From positions 57,993 to 121,992 of the forward strand of contig NZ_JBLXIJ010000007.1 of assembly GCF_048269545.1 (NCBI RefSeq): a stretch of 64,000 bases of DNA. The letters run 5' to 3'. Position 1 is the first letter of the stretch, and every line of letters starts with the position of its first letter. The notes under the pieces were generated by a model. It was not told where the DNA came from. It did not search any database and was given only the letters and a program-made list of their open reading frames with translations. A program made the translations under genes and the position numbers. This DNA is from Halpernia sp048269545 (GTDB lineage Bacteria > Bacteroidota > Bacteroidia > Flavobacteriales > Weeksellaceae). Positions 52,129 through 60,463 of this stretch are shown here, in pieces.

Positions 52129-53796
52129 ATGTTTAAAAAAATTTCTGTTCTCTTGTTGTGTTTTATTACAATGGTTTTTGCTTCTGCACAAACTTTTGTA
52201 GATGGTGGAATAACTTATAATATAACTTCACCAACAACGGTGGAAGTAGGTGTAAATAACTGTTATAGTGGTGATTTAATTCTTCCTTCGAGCGTTTCTA
52301 ATGGAGTTGTAAACTATAGTGTCACTTCTATTGGACACAATGCTTTTTATGATTGTGATAATTTAACATCTATTGTAATTCCTAACTCTGTTACATCAAT
52401 TGATAATGTTTCTTTTTCTTACTGTTCTAATTTAAATTCAGTTACACTTCCAAATACACTAACTTCCATTGGGATACAGGCTTTTGAGTGGTGTACAGCA
52501 TTAACTTCTATTATTATTCCAGATTCGGTTACCTTTTTGGGGGCATCTGCTTTTTCAAATTGTATTAGTTTAACTTCGGTAAAACTATCTAATTCTCTAA
52601 CTACTATTCAAGATGCAACTTTTATAGCTTGTAAAAAATTATCCTCTATTACTATTCCTAATTCGGTAACTTCTATTAATTATAATGCATTTGCTACTTG
52701 CACCGGTTTGCAATCCGTTACAATACCTAGCTCTGTAACTGTTATAGGTAATCAAGCTTTTATTTATTGTAAGAGCTTAATATTTTTGAAATGTGATATT
52801 ATGTCACCTTTATCAATTAATGCTAATGTTTTTGGAAACTTAAATCAATCACTTTGTACTCTAAGAGTTCCCTCTGCAAATGTTGCAGATTACCAAACTT
52901 CAGATGTTTGGAAAAATTTTCGCATAACATCCACTTTTAATGTGGATGGTATAAATTATGAAATAATATCCGGAACAGAGGTAAAAGTTGCAGAATACAA
53001 TTGCGTTGTAGGAGCTTTAACTTTGCCTGAAACCGTTACAGATAATGGAATTACATATAATGTAACCGCAATTGGTAGTTATGCTTTTTATAATTGTACA
53101 TCTTTAACTTCAATCAACATTCCTACTTCAGTTACCTCTATTGGAGAATATGCGTTTGGATATTGTACTGGTTTAACTTCTTTCACAATACCTAATTCTG
53201 TTACAGCAATTAGTGATCGTGTTTTTCAAAAATGCACTAATTTAACTTCTGTAACAGTTCCTAATTCTGTAACTTATATTGGAACTTATGCGTTTGCAGG
53301 TTGTTCTGGTTTAACTTCGATTACGATTCCAAACTTGGTCACTTCTATAGGCGAGCGAGCTTTTCAAAATTGTACTAGTTTAACTTCTGTAAAAAGCGAT
53401 ATTGTAACACCTTTAATAATAAATGCCAATGTTTTTCAAAATATAGTTCAAAGCAATTGTAGTTTAACAGTTCCTTCAGCGAGCATTACTGCTTATCAAT
53501 CTGCGAATGTTTGGAAAAATTTTAATCCAATAACTGATGGTTCCACTTTAAACACATCAGAAAATAATATTAAAAATAATATCGTTCTTTATCCCAATCC
53601 AATTCACAATGAAGCCGTTTTAGAATTAAAAAATTCTGAAAATTCTCAATTGGAAGTTTATGATATGAACGGAAAAATGGTTCTTAGAAAATCTTTAAAT
53701 AATAATTCTACAAACGCAATTAATACCAGCAATTTACCAAAAGGTGTTTACTTATTTAAAGTGGGGAAATCTGTTACTAAAGTGATTAAGAATTAA
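52129..53796 (+). CDS. BspA-type leucine-rich-repeat surface protein with T9SS sorting domain (long)
   Basis: 555 residues. After a signal peptide (MFKKISVLLLCFITMVFASA) come two large modules. Each opens with an ITYNITSPTTVEV- or INYEIISGTEVKV-like segment, then runs of LRR_5 repeats (LTSITIPNSVTSIGxxAFxxCxxL), then a linker with VFxxxxxxxCxLxVPSA. The C-terminal 75 residues are a T9SS type A domain. Within this gene the two modules (about 20-275 and 275-480) are internal duplicates. BspA-type repeats bind host or matrix proteins in oral bacteria; the ligand here is unknown. Confidence 0.92.
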   Translation: MFKKISVLLLCFITMVFASAQTFVDGGITYNITSPTTVEVGVNNCYSGDLILPSSVSNGVVNYSVTSIGHNAFYDCDNLTSIVIPNSVTSIDNVSFSYCSNLNSVTLPNTLTSIGIQAFEWCTALTSIIIPDSVTFLGASAFSNCISLTSVKLSNSLTTIQDATFIACKKLSSITIPNSVTSINYNAFATCTGLQSVTIPSSVTVIGNQAFIYCKSLIFLKCDIMSPLSINANVFGNLNQSLCTLRVPSANVADYQTSDVWKNFRITSTFNVDGINYEIISGTEVKVAEYNCVVGALTLPETVTDNGITYNVTAIGSYAFYNCTSLTSINIPTSVTSIGEYAFGYCTGLTSFTIPNSVTAISDRVFQKCTNLTSVTVPNSVTYIGTYAFAGCSGLTSITIPNLVTSIGERAFQNCTSLTSVKSDIVTPLIINANVFQNIVQSNCSLTVPSASITAYQSANVWKNFNPITDGSTLNTSENNIKNNIVLYPNPIHNEAVLELKNSENSQLEVYDMNGKMVLRKSLNNNSTNAINTSNLPKGVYLFKVGKSVTKVIKN

Positions 53797-53815
53797 GAAA
53801 AAATTCTTTATATAA

Positions 53816-53852
53816 ATAAAAAAGCTGTTTCAAAATTGAAACAGCTTTTTCA
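53816..53852. terminator. Bidirectional terminator between the long LRR gene and htpG
   Basis: AAAAAGCTGTTTCA and TGAAACAGCTTTTT form a 14-bp stem around AAAT; flanking A and T runs serve both convergent genes. Confidence 0.9.
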
Positions 53853-53871
53853 TTAATTTTTGGAACTAAAC

Positions 53872-55764
53872 TTAAGAAAGATTCGCATAAGAATTTTCTA
53901 TAAAATTTGTCAAATCTTTTCCTTTTAAAAGGTTTTGAGATAATTTAGCCAAATTAAAAGCTTGATTAATCAACATTTTTTTTGATTCTGAATCTTCAGT
54001 TTTCAAAATTTTCTCCGCTAACTTACTATTAGAATTGATGACCAAATTATACATTTCGGGCATATTTCCCATTCCAAACATTCCGCCGCCGCCAGTTGCT
54101 TGCATATCTTTCATACGACGCAAAAATTCTGGTTGAGTAATTAAAAATGGCGCATCAGAACTGTCTAAATCTTCAACTTGAACGGTGTAAGAATTATTAT
54201 TAAGATTTTCTTCAACCACTTTTTTCAATGATTCTTTTTCTTCGTCTTTTAATTTTGAAATAATCGGTTCATCTTTTTCAATTAATTTATTAAGATGATC
54301 TGCATCTACTCTTGCGAAAGAAATATTTTCTTTAGAAGTTTCTAATTTCTGAATTAAATGCGGCGCAATTGGCGAATCTAAAAGTAAAACTTCATAGCCT
54401 TTTTCTTTCGCTTTTTGAATGTAAGAATCTTGTGCATCTGCATTTGTAGCGTAAAGTAAAATGGTTTTTTTATTTTTATCGGTTTGGTTTTCTTTAATTT
54501 TTTCAATTAATTCATCCCAAAGAAAATAATTTCCATCAACGGTTGGGTAAAGCGCAAATTTATCAGATTTTTCGTAGAATTTCTCTTCAGAAATCATTCC
54601 GTATTCAATCACAATTTTAATGTCGTTCCATTTTTCTTCGTAGGATTTTCGATCTTCATTGATTAATGAAACCATTTTATCGCCCACTTTTTTAGTAATG
54701 TAACTGGAGATTTTTTTCACTGCGCCATCTGCTTGTAAATACGAGCGGGAAACATTCAATGGAATATCCGGAGAATCAATCACACCGCGCAAAAGCATCA
54801 AAAAATCTGGCACAATTCCTTTCACTTCATCGGTTACAAAAACCTGATTTTGGTACAACTGAATTTTATCTTTTTCAATATTTAAATTATTTGCCAATTT
54901 TGGGAAATATAAGATTCCAGTTAAATTAAACGGATAATCTACATTTAAATGAATATTAAATAAAGGCTCTTCAAATTGCATTGGATAAAGTTCGTGGTAG
55001 AATTCTTTATAATCTTCGTCATTTAAATCTGACGGATTTTTTGTCCAGGCTGGATTTGGATTATTAATAATATTATCAACTTCTACCGTTTCTGGTTTTG
55101 CATCTTCTGCAGCATCTTCTGGTAAAGGAAGCGTTTCTTTTTTGGTTCCAAATTTAATTGGAACTGGCATAAATTTATTGTATTTCGTCAATAATTCGCG
55201 GATGCGGTAATCTTCTAAAAACTCTGTAGAATCATCCGCAATGTGTAGAATAATTTCCGTTCCGCGTGTTGTTTTTTCTGGATAATCTTCCAAAGTAAAT
55301 TCTGGAGAACCATCACAAACCCAACGAACTGCAACAGAATCTTCTTTATAAGATTTGGTTAAAATCTCCACTTCTTTTGCCACCATAAAAGCAGAATAAA
55401 ATCCTAAACCGAAATGCCCAATAATTCCTGAATCTTTTGCGGAATCTTTATATTTTTCTAAAAATTCTTCTGCGCCAGAAAATGCAACTTGATTGATGTA
55501 TTTTTCAACTTCTTCGGCGGTCATTCCTACACCGCGGTCAATAATGTGAAGTTTTTTATTTTCTTTATCTACTTTTACTTCAATTTCTAAATTGCCAAGT
55601 TCTGATTTTGCTTCACCGATGTTGCTTAAATGTTTTAATTTTGAAGTTGCATCTGTAGCATTTGAAATTAATTCACGTAAGAAAATTTCATGATCACTGT
55701 AAAGAAATTTCTTAATTAGCGGGAAAATATTTTCCACTGAAACATTGATATTGCCTTTTGTCAT
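53872..55764 (-). CDS. htpG: Molecular chaperone HtpG (Hsp90)
   Basis: 630 residues, normal length. The GHKL ATP-binding domain has ELISNATDATSKL, IIDRGVGMTAEEV and GIIGHFGLGFYSAFMVA. The middle domain carries PLNVSRSYLQAD, and the C-terminal dimerisation domain ends in FIENSYANLS. HtpG remodels client proteins with DnaK. A glycine-rich GGGGMFGMGNMP segment near residue 560 is a Bacteroidota feature. Isolated gene. Confidence 0.96.
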   Translation of the reverse strand: MTKGNINVSVENIFPLIKKFLYSDHEIFLRELISNATDATSKLKHLSNIGEAKSELGNLEIEVKVDKENKKLHIIDRGVGMTAEEVEKYINQVAFSGAEEFLEKYKDSAKDSGIIGHFGLGFYSAFMVAKEVEILTKSYKEDSVAVRWVCDGSPEFTLEDYPEKTTRGTEIILHIADDSTEFLEDYRIRELLTKYNKFMPVPIKFGTKKETLPLPEDAAEDAKPETVEVDNIINNPNPAWTKNPSDLNDEDYKEFYHELYPMQFEEPLFNIHLNVDYPFNLTGILYFPKLANNLNIEKDKIQLYQNQVFVTDEVKGIVPDFLMLLRGVIDSPDIPLNVSRSYLQADGAVKKISSYITKKVGDKMVSLINEDRKSYEEKWNDIKIVIEYGMISEEKFYEKSDKFALYPTVDGNYFLWDELIEKIKENQTDKNKKTILLYATNADAQDSYIQKAKEKGYEVLLLDSPIAPHLIQKLETSKENISFARVDADHLNKLIEKDEPIISKLKDEEKESLKKVVEENLNNNSYTVQVEDLDSSDAPFLITQPEFLRRMKDMQATGGGGMFGMGNMPEMYNLVINSNSKLAEKILKTEDSESKKMLINQAFNLAKLSQNLLKGKDLTNFIENSYANLS

Positions 55765-55850
55765 TTTAATTTTATTTTATAATTCTATTTTCAAGAATTC
55801 ACAAAAAAAATACCAATAAAATAAGTCTGACAAATTGGCAAAAATTAAAT

Positions 55851-55880
55851 AAAAAAAGAGAAGCCGAAACTTCTCTTTAA
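55851..55880 (-). terminator. Terminator after lpdA
   Basis: AAAGAGAAG (55855-55863) and CTTCTCTTT (55870-55878) form a 9-bp stem; on the minus strand seven T follow. Confidence 0.85.
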
Positions 55881-55908
55881 TATTACGTAATTATTTTACT
55901 TTTTATTT

Positions 55909-57312
55909 TTAAAAATGAATGGCAATCTTCCCTGTCGCATCCAATGCGGCTTCTTTCACCGCTTCTGCGTAAGTTGGATGTGCGTGAGACATTCTAGAAA
56001 TATCTTCTGCACTTGCACGGAATTCCATCGCAGTAACGGCTTCTGCAATTAAATCTGCGGCTCTTGCTCCAATCATGTGCATTCCTAAAATTTCGTCCGT
56101 TTTTGCATCTGCGATTATTTTCACAAATCCATCTACATCTCCAGAAGCACGGCTTCTTCCTAAAGCACGCATCGGGAAATTACCGATTTTTATTTCTACA
56201 CCTTCTGCTTTCAATTGCTCTTCCGTTTTTCCAACAGCCGCAACTTCTGGCCAAGTGTAAACTACGCCTGGAATTAAATTATAATTGATGTGTGGTTTTT
56301 GTCCAGCCAATTGTTCTGCAACCAAAACACCTTCTTCAGATGCCTTGTGAGCAAGCATTGAACCTGCAACTACATCGCCGATGGCGTAAATATTAGAAAC
56401 ATTAGTTTGCAAATGGTCGTTGGTTTTAACTCTTCCTCTTTCATCCAAATCTACACCTGCTTTTTCAAGGGAAAGTCCGTCTGTGTAAGGTTTTCTACCT
56501 ACAGAAACCAAAACATAATCACCTTCAAAAACAACTTCTTCGCCTTTTTTATCTTTTGCGGTAACTTTCACTGTATCTCCGTTTCTTTCTACAGATTGAA
56601 CTCCAGTTGAAAGGTTGAATTTCATTCCTTGTTTTCTTAAAACTTTATTCAATTCTTTGGATAATGAACCGTCCATTGTTGGAATAATTTTATCCATAAA
56701 TTCTACAACGGTCACTTCAGAACCCAATCTTTTGTAAACTGAACCTAATTCCAAACCTATTACTCCACCTCCAATTACGATCAAATGTTTCGGTATTTCC
56801 TTTAATTCTAATGCTTCCGTAGAAGTGATGATTCTTTCTTTATCTAAATTAATGAAAGGCAAATTACTTGGTTTAGATCCCGTTGCGATGATGATGTATT
56901 TAGAATCCAATGATTCTGTAGAACCGTCGGTTTTTGTTACTTTCACTTGAGTAGAAGATTCAAAACTTCCAACGCCTTCGAAAACGGTAATTTTATTTTT
57001 ATCCATCAAAAACTGAATCCCTTTTGTAGTTTGATCGACCACTTCATTTTTTCTGGCAATCATTCTGCCCAGATCTGCAACAGGATCATTGATGATAATT
57101 CCGTGGTCTGCAAAATTATGTTTTGCATTATGAAAATGTTCCGAAGAATCCAAAAGTGCTTTACTTGGGATACAACCCACATTCAGGCAAGTTCCGCCCA
57201 TCGTAGGATATTTCTCAATAATTGCAGTTTTGAAACCCAATTGTGCACATCTAATTGCAGCAACATAACCTCCAGGACCGGAACCGATTACGGTAACATC
57301 AAATTGACTCAT
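55909..57312 (-). CDS. lpdA: Dihydrolipoyl dehydrogenase
   Basis: 467 residues from the ATG giving MSQFDVTVIGSGPGGYVAAI; an in-frame start 60 nt upstream would place coding sequence over the promoter and is rejected. The redox disulfide is C42/C47 in GGTCLNVGCIPSK; the NAD motif is in VIGGGVIGLELGSV, and the C-terminal catalytic pair is in HAHPTYAEAVKEAA. It is the E3 subunit of the pyruvate and 2-oxoglutarate dehydrogenase complexes. No E1/E2 gene is adjacent. CAAATTTA (57346-57353) and CAA (57370-57372) form a minus-strand promoter. Confidence 0.95.
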   Translation of the reverse strand: MSQFDVTVIGSGPGGYVAAIRCAQLGFKTAIIEKYPTMGGTCLNVGCIPSKALLDSSEHFHNAKHNFADHGIIINDPVADLGRMIARKNEVVDQTTKGIQFLMDKNKITVFEGVGSFESSTQVKVTKTDGSTESLDSKYIIIATGSKPSNLPFINLDKERIITSTEALELKEIPKHLIVIGGGVIGLELGSVYKRLGSEVTVVEFMDKIIPTMDGSLSKELNKVLRKQGMKFNLSTGVQSVERNGDTVKVTAKDKKGEEVVFEGDYVLVSVGRKPYTDGLSLEKAGVDLDERGRVKTNDHLQTNVSNIYAIGDVVAGSMLAHKASEEGVLVAEQLAGQKPHINYNLIPGVVYTWPEVAAVGKTEEQLKAEGVEIKIGNFPMRALGRSRASGDVDGFVKIIADAKTDEILGMHMIGARAADLIAEAVTAMEFRASAEDISRMSHAHPTYAEAVKEAALDATGKIAIHF

Positions 57313-57345
57313 TTTATTCTTTTTTATTTTAAATTGAATGTGGTG

Positions 57346-57372
57346 CAAATTTAAGGAAATTTTTTCCTTCAA
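57346..57372 (-). promoter_or_regulatory. Promoter for lpdA
   Basis: Read on the minus strand: TTG (57372-57370), a 16-nt spacer and TAAATTTG (57353-57346), 33 nt before the ATG. It lies inside the longer open frame and therefore supports the downstream start. Confidence 0.55.
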
Positions 57373-57518
57373 GTCTTATAGAATACTCTGATTTTTCTTC
57401 TGCAACATACCAGAAATTTGAAATTTTTATTGACAAAAGTATTTAGCAAAAGCTAACTTTCTCTCAGAATCGAAAAGCAAATTTTAAAACTAATGAAACT
57501 CTCTGTGAAAGTAAAAAA

Positions 57519-58472
57519 CTATTTAGTTTGGCTATACTCGTACTGATGCAAAAATTGCCACTCCTGATCACTTACATCTGAACGTTTGGAAACTTTTTTA
57601 TTAAACTTAATAAAATGAACCAATAACTCATTGCTACCATAATGATGGAAAAGATTTGCTACGATACTATTACCAGAGTCGTCCTTCAATACCATTAATG
57701 AACCCATTCCATATACATTATTTTCAATATTGGCTTCGATTTTATAAATTAAATTGGAATTATTAACCGCACTGCTGAAATAGTTGTTTGGATATAATGA
57801 ATTTACAGCCAAAGAAATTCCATAGAGAAAATTACCCCCACTTATATGCATAGATTTTGCCGTTTTTGCATCATCAATGTAAGTTTTTGCAACACAGAAA
57901 ACATTCCCACTTTGTATATCTGTTGCTTTTATATAATCTACATATTCGTCGAGTTGTGGCATTACTTTATTATTTACGCTCACTTTTGGCATGTACATCT
58001 TCTTGCTTCCGCTTATTGCTTTCGTATTTTTAGGAACACGCGCTCTCCAATGTGAATTGTAAAACTTATATATTGTCCAGCTCATTTCTGGTTTTACTGT
58101 AAATTTTTGAGACGCTATAAATTCAGATTTTCCCTTAAGATAATTTCGTTCCTTTTCCGTAAAAGTTTTCATAATAATGTACTGATTAGTCTCTGATTCA
58201 TTACTCATGCAATTTGCAAAACTTACTGCTGCAGCAGGATTAATTCTTTCTAAGCTTTGATAAATTGCAACAAATTCTCTGGCGAAATCACCCAGAGTTC
58301 CACCTTTTCCTTTTTTATTTAATTTATATTGTTTATAAAATGCTGCTGTTTTTTCTAAATTAATTCCATTTTCTGTTTCCGCAAGAAATTGTTTTGCTAT
58401 AATCTGTGGAGACTGAGCAAATACAGTTTTAAAGCAAATAAACGCAACAAGAAATATTAAATATTTATTCAT
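57519..58472 (-). CDS. Secreted hypothetical protein
   Basis: 317 residues, not recognised. A clear signal peptide (MNKYLIFLVAFICFKTVFAQ) is followed by a soluble mostly mixed-structure protein. Notable segments are NFLYGISLAVNSLYPNNYFS and ENNVYGMGSLMVLKDDSG. There is no sorting domain, lipobox or membrane segment, so it may be periplasmic. It starts 10 nt after the glycosyltransferase gene and is probably cotranscribed with it. Confidence 0.75.
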   Translation of the reverse strand: MNKYLIFLVAFICFKTVFAQSPQIIAKQFLAETENGINLEKTAAFYKQYKLNKKGKGGTLGDFAREFVAIYQSLERINPAAAVSFANCMSNESETNQYIIMKTFTEKERNYLKGKSEFIASQKFTVKPEMSWTIYKFYNSHWRARVPKNTKAISGSKKMYMPKVSVNNKVMPQLDEYVDYIKATDIQSGNVFCVAKTYIDDAKTAKSMHISGGNFLYGISLAVNSLYPNNYFSSAVNNSNLIYKIEANIENNVYGMGSLMVLKDDSGNSIVANLFHHYGSNELLVHFIKFNKKVSKRSDVSDQEWQFLHQYEYSQTK

Positions 58473-58482
58473 CTTTTAAAAA

Positions 58483-59562
58483 TTATTTAGATAAATTTAA
58501 TAATAAACTTTCGTACTTCTCTAAAATAATCTCCTTCGAAAACCTCAATTTTATAGAATTTCGAATCTGTCCTTTCTCAGGATTTTCCTTTAAAATCGAT
58601 TTCAATTTTTTCGCAAATTTTTCGTGATTTTCAATATCAGAAATTTCTCCATTAATCTTTTCTTGAATAATTTCTGAAATTCCACCGGGACAATTGTTTG
58701 CTAATGAATAAGTCCCACAAGCTCCTGCTTCTAATAAAACATTCGGAAAACCTTCATAACGGGAAGAAAGCACAAATAAATCTGCAAATTTTAAAAATTG
58801 ATAGGGATTTTTTTGTTGTCCGTGAAAGATGACATTTTCTAAGTTTAAATCTAATTTTAATTGATGTAAAACCGCTTTATCTCTTCCATCTCCCAAAATA
58901 TGAAGTTTAATTTTTTCATTTTTTAAATGGCTGAAAACTTTTAGCAAATTATCAAATCCTTTTCTGAAAGAAAGATTTCCGATGGCAACAACATTTTTAA
59001 AATCATCCGAAAAAGAATTTGGCTTTTCAGCGTTTTCTAATTTTTCATTAATAAAATCAAAGTCAACAGGATTATTGATTTTAATAATTTTCTCTTTTTT
59101 AATTTTGAAACTCTCAATCAAATCATTTTGCATATCGTCACTCTGACAAATGATTTTATGATAATTATTGTAAAATTGATAGAAAAATCGGATTTTTTTT
59201 TTCGTAACGTGTAGAGAAACGACATTGGTTTCCCGCGCAATAAATTTAATTTTTGGAAAGAGTTTAATGACTAAAGCCAAATAAGCATTCACTTCGCCGA
59301 AACCACTAAATACAATATCGGGTTTTCTTTGTCGAATTTCTTTTAAAATAGGAATTAAAGAATTGCGAATTCTGGGCGTTTTGATGTCGATAATTTCTAC
59401 ATCCTCTTTTAAAAAATCCAGATAACCGCCTTCTTTTCTTAAAAGAAGAATTTTCGGAGTAAATTTTTCACGGTCGAGATGATTGGCAATTGTGGTTACA
59501 ATCCTTTCTGCACCGCCAGTTTCGAGATCCGGAAGAATGAAAATGATAGAGATTTTTTTCAT
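58483..59562 (-). CDS. GT4-family (GT-B) glycosyltransferase
   Basis: 359 residues. The N-terminal Rossmann half begins ISIIFILPDLETGGAERIV; the C-terminal half has VVAIGNLSFRKGFDNLL, HILGDGRDKAVLHQL and the donor-binding ADLFVLSSRYEGFPNVLLEA with its glutamates. This is the GT4-type retaining family that builds surface polysaccharide or glycolipid. Donor and acceptor unknown. No polysaccharide cluster surrounds it; only one secreted hypothetical gene follows. Confidence 0.9.
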   Translation of the reverse strand: MKKISIIFILPDLETGGAERIVTTIANHLDREKFTPKILLLRKEGGYLDFLKEDVEIIDIKTPRIRNSLIPILKEIRQRKPDIVFSGFGEVNAYLALVIKLFPKIKFIARETNVVSLHVTKKKIRFFYQFYNNYHKIICQSDDMQNDLIESFKIKKEKIIKINNPVDFDFINEKLENAEKPNSFSDDFKNVVAIGNLSFRKGFDNLLKVFSHLKNEKIKLHILGDGRDKAVLHQLKLDLNLENVIFHGQQKNPYQFLKFADLFVLSSRYEGFPNVLLEAGACGTYSLANNCPGGISEIIQEKINGEISDIENHEKFAKKLKSILKENPEKGQIRNSIKLRFSKEIILEKYESLLLNLSK

Positions 59563-59624
59563 CCTTTTACAAAGAAATTATCGTAAAACTAAAACTCCGA
59601 TAAATTCCACAACATATTTTTAAA

Positions 59625-59870
59625 TTAGTCATTTTCAGGAAGGTTTTCAAGATGTGCGGTTATATTTTCAAATAATTCTTCAGAAGTCATGGCTGCAGCA
59701 AACTGTTGATCAAAATTATCTTTACTATTCGCTTTAGCTTCTGCAACAAAATTTACACTAATGTTTTTTTCTTTTAATTCAATTAGTTCTGATAAAACTT
59801 TCAAATCTTCAAGATTTGAAATCCACTTTATTAAATCGGTTTTTGTTTTTAAAATAGGAATTTTCATCAA
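59625..59870 (-). CDS. Antitoxin-like protein, second copy
   Basis: 81 residues. It is near-identical in its first 36 positions to the protein at 60203-60457 (TDLIKWISNLEDLKVLSELI versus TDLIKWISNLDDLEVLSELI). The second half is acidic and divergent (TSEELFENITAHLENLPEND). This pattern suits a type II antitoxin: a helical DNA-binding start and a disordered toxin-binding tail. It has no toxin gene downstream; the nearest toxin-like sequence, upstream on the same strand, is frameshifted. Confidence 0.65.
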   Translation of the reverse strand: MMKIPILKTKTDLIKWISNLEDLKVLSELIELKEKNISVNFVAEAKANSKDNFDQQFAAAMTSEELFENITAHLENLPEND

Positions 59871-59892
59871 TAAAAATTATATGTTTCCAAAT

Positions 59893-60215
59893 TTATAACA
59901 ATTCGGGAAAATCGTGAGAATGGTTATTTAAGATATAATTTACAAGGAATTTGTTATCTTTTTGATTGAAGAAAATATACCAAGTTGTTCTTTTGTTCGC
60001 GGTAAACTTTAAATATTTTTTACCGAACTTTTGATATTTTTCTGGTGAAATTCTTGTGTTGGTTTATCTATGTTTTCAAAAATATATTGATAAATTTTCT
60101 CCCCATATTCTATGGCTGAATCCTCAAATCCAAAATAATCTTCATTGTAAAGTATAAAAACTAAATCGTGAATGTAATATTCAAAAGAATCTGAATAAAC
60201 AATTATTTTTTCCAA
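59893..60215 (-). pseudogene. Frameshifted RelE-like toxin gene between two antitoxin genes
   Basis: The open frame at 60215-60009 encodes 68 residues (DLVFILYNEDYFGFEDSAIE, then IFENIDKP), then stops. One base missing near position 60062 would let the frame continue with NTRISPEKYQKFGKKYLKF, TANKRTTWYIFFNQKDNK and NYILNNHSHDFPELL, ending at 59893, about 107 residues in total. The joined sequence fits the RelE/ParE-like toxin pattern of Bacteroidota, including the final basic and aromatic blocks. It overlaps the upstream antitoxin by 13 bases. The 3' part alone is not annotated as an open frame. Sequencing error is the main alternative. Confidence 0.72.
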
Positions 60216-60457
60216 GGTAAACTACTTATAAAAGTGCTTGTTCTTTTTCTCATTTCATCGTGAGGAATTCCTTTCGCAAATCTTTCATCAAAATCTTCAT
60301 CTTGTAAAATATATTCTGCGCGAGATTCTTCAAAACAATCCGCAAATTTATTTTTTTCTTTAAAATTTATTAATTCCGATAAAACTTCCAAATCATCTAG
60401 ATTTGAGATCCATTTAATTAAATCGGTTTTTGCTTCTAATATTGGGTTTTCCATCAT
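60203..60457 (-). CDS. Antitoxin-like protein, first copy
   Basis: 84 residues. Helical N-terminus NPILEAKTDLIKWISNLDDL, then an acidic disordered second half (EESRAEYILQDEDFDERFAK) that would wrap a toxin, ending in STFISSLPWKK. It starts 6 nt after the recQ stop codon and overlaps the broken toxin gene by 13 bases, the usual antitoxin-toxin order. Overlap suggests coupled translation. DNA binding is plausible but not shown. Confidence 0.65.
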   Translation of the reverse strand: MMENPILEAKTDLIKWISNLDDLEVLSELINFKEKNKFADCFEESRAEYILQDEDFDERFAKGIPHDEMRKRTSTFISSLPWKK

Positions 60458-60463
60458 TAAATT

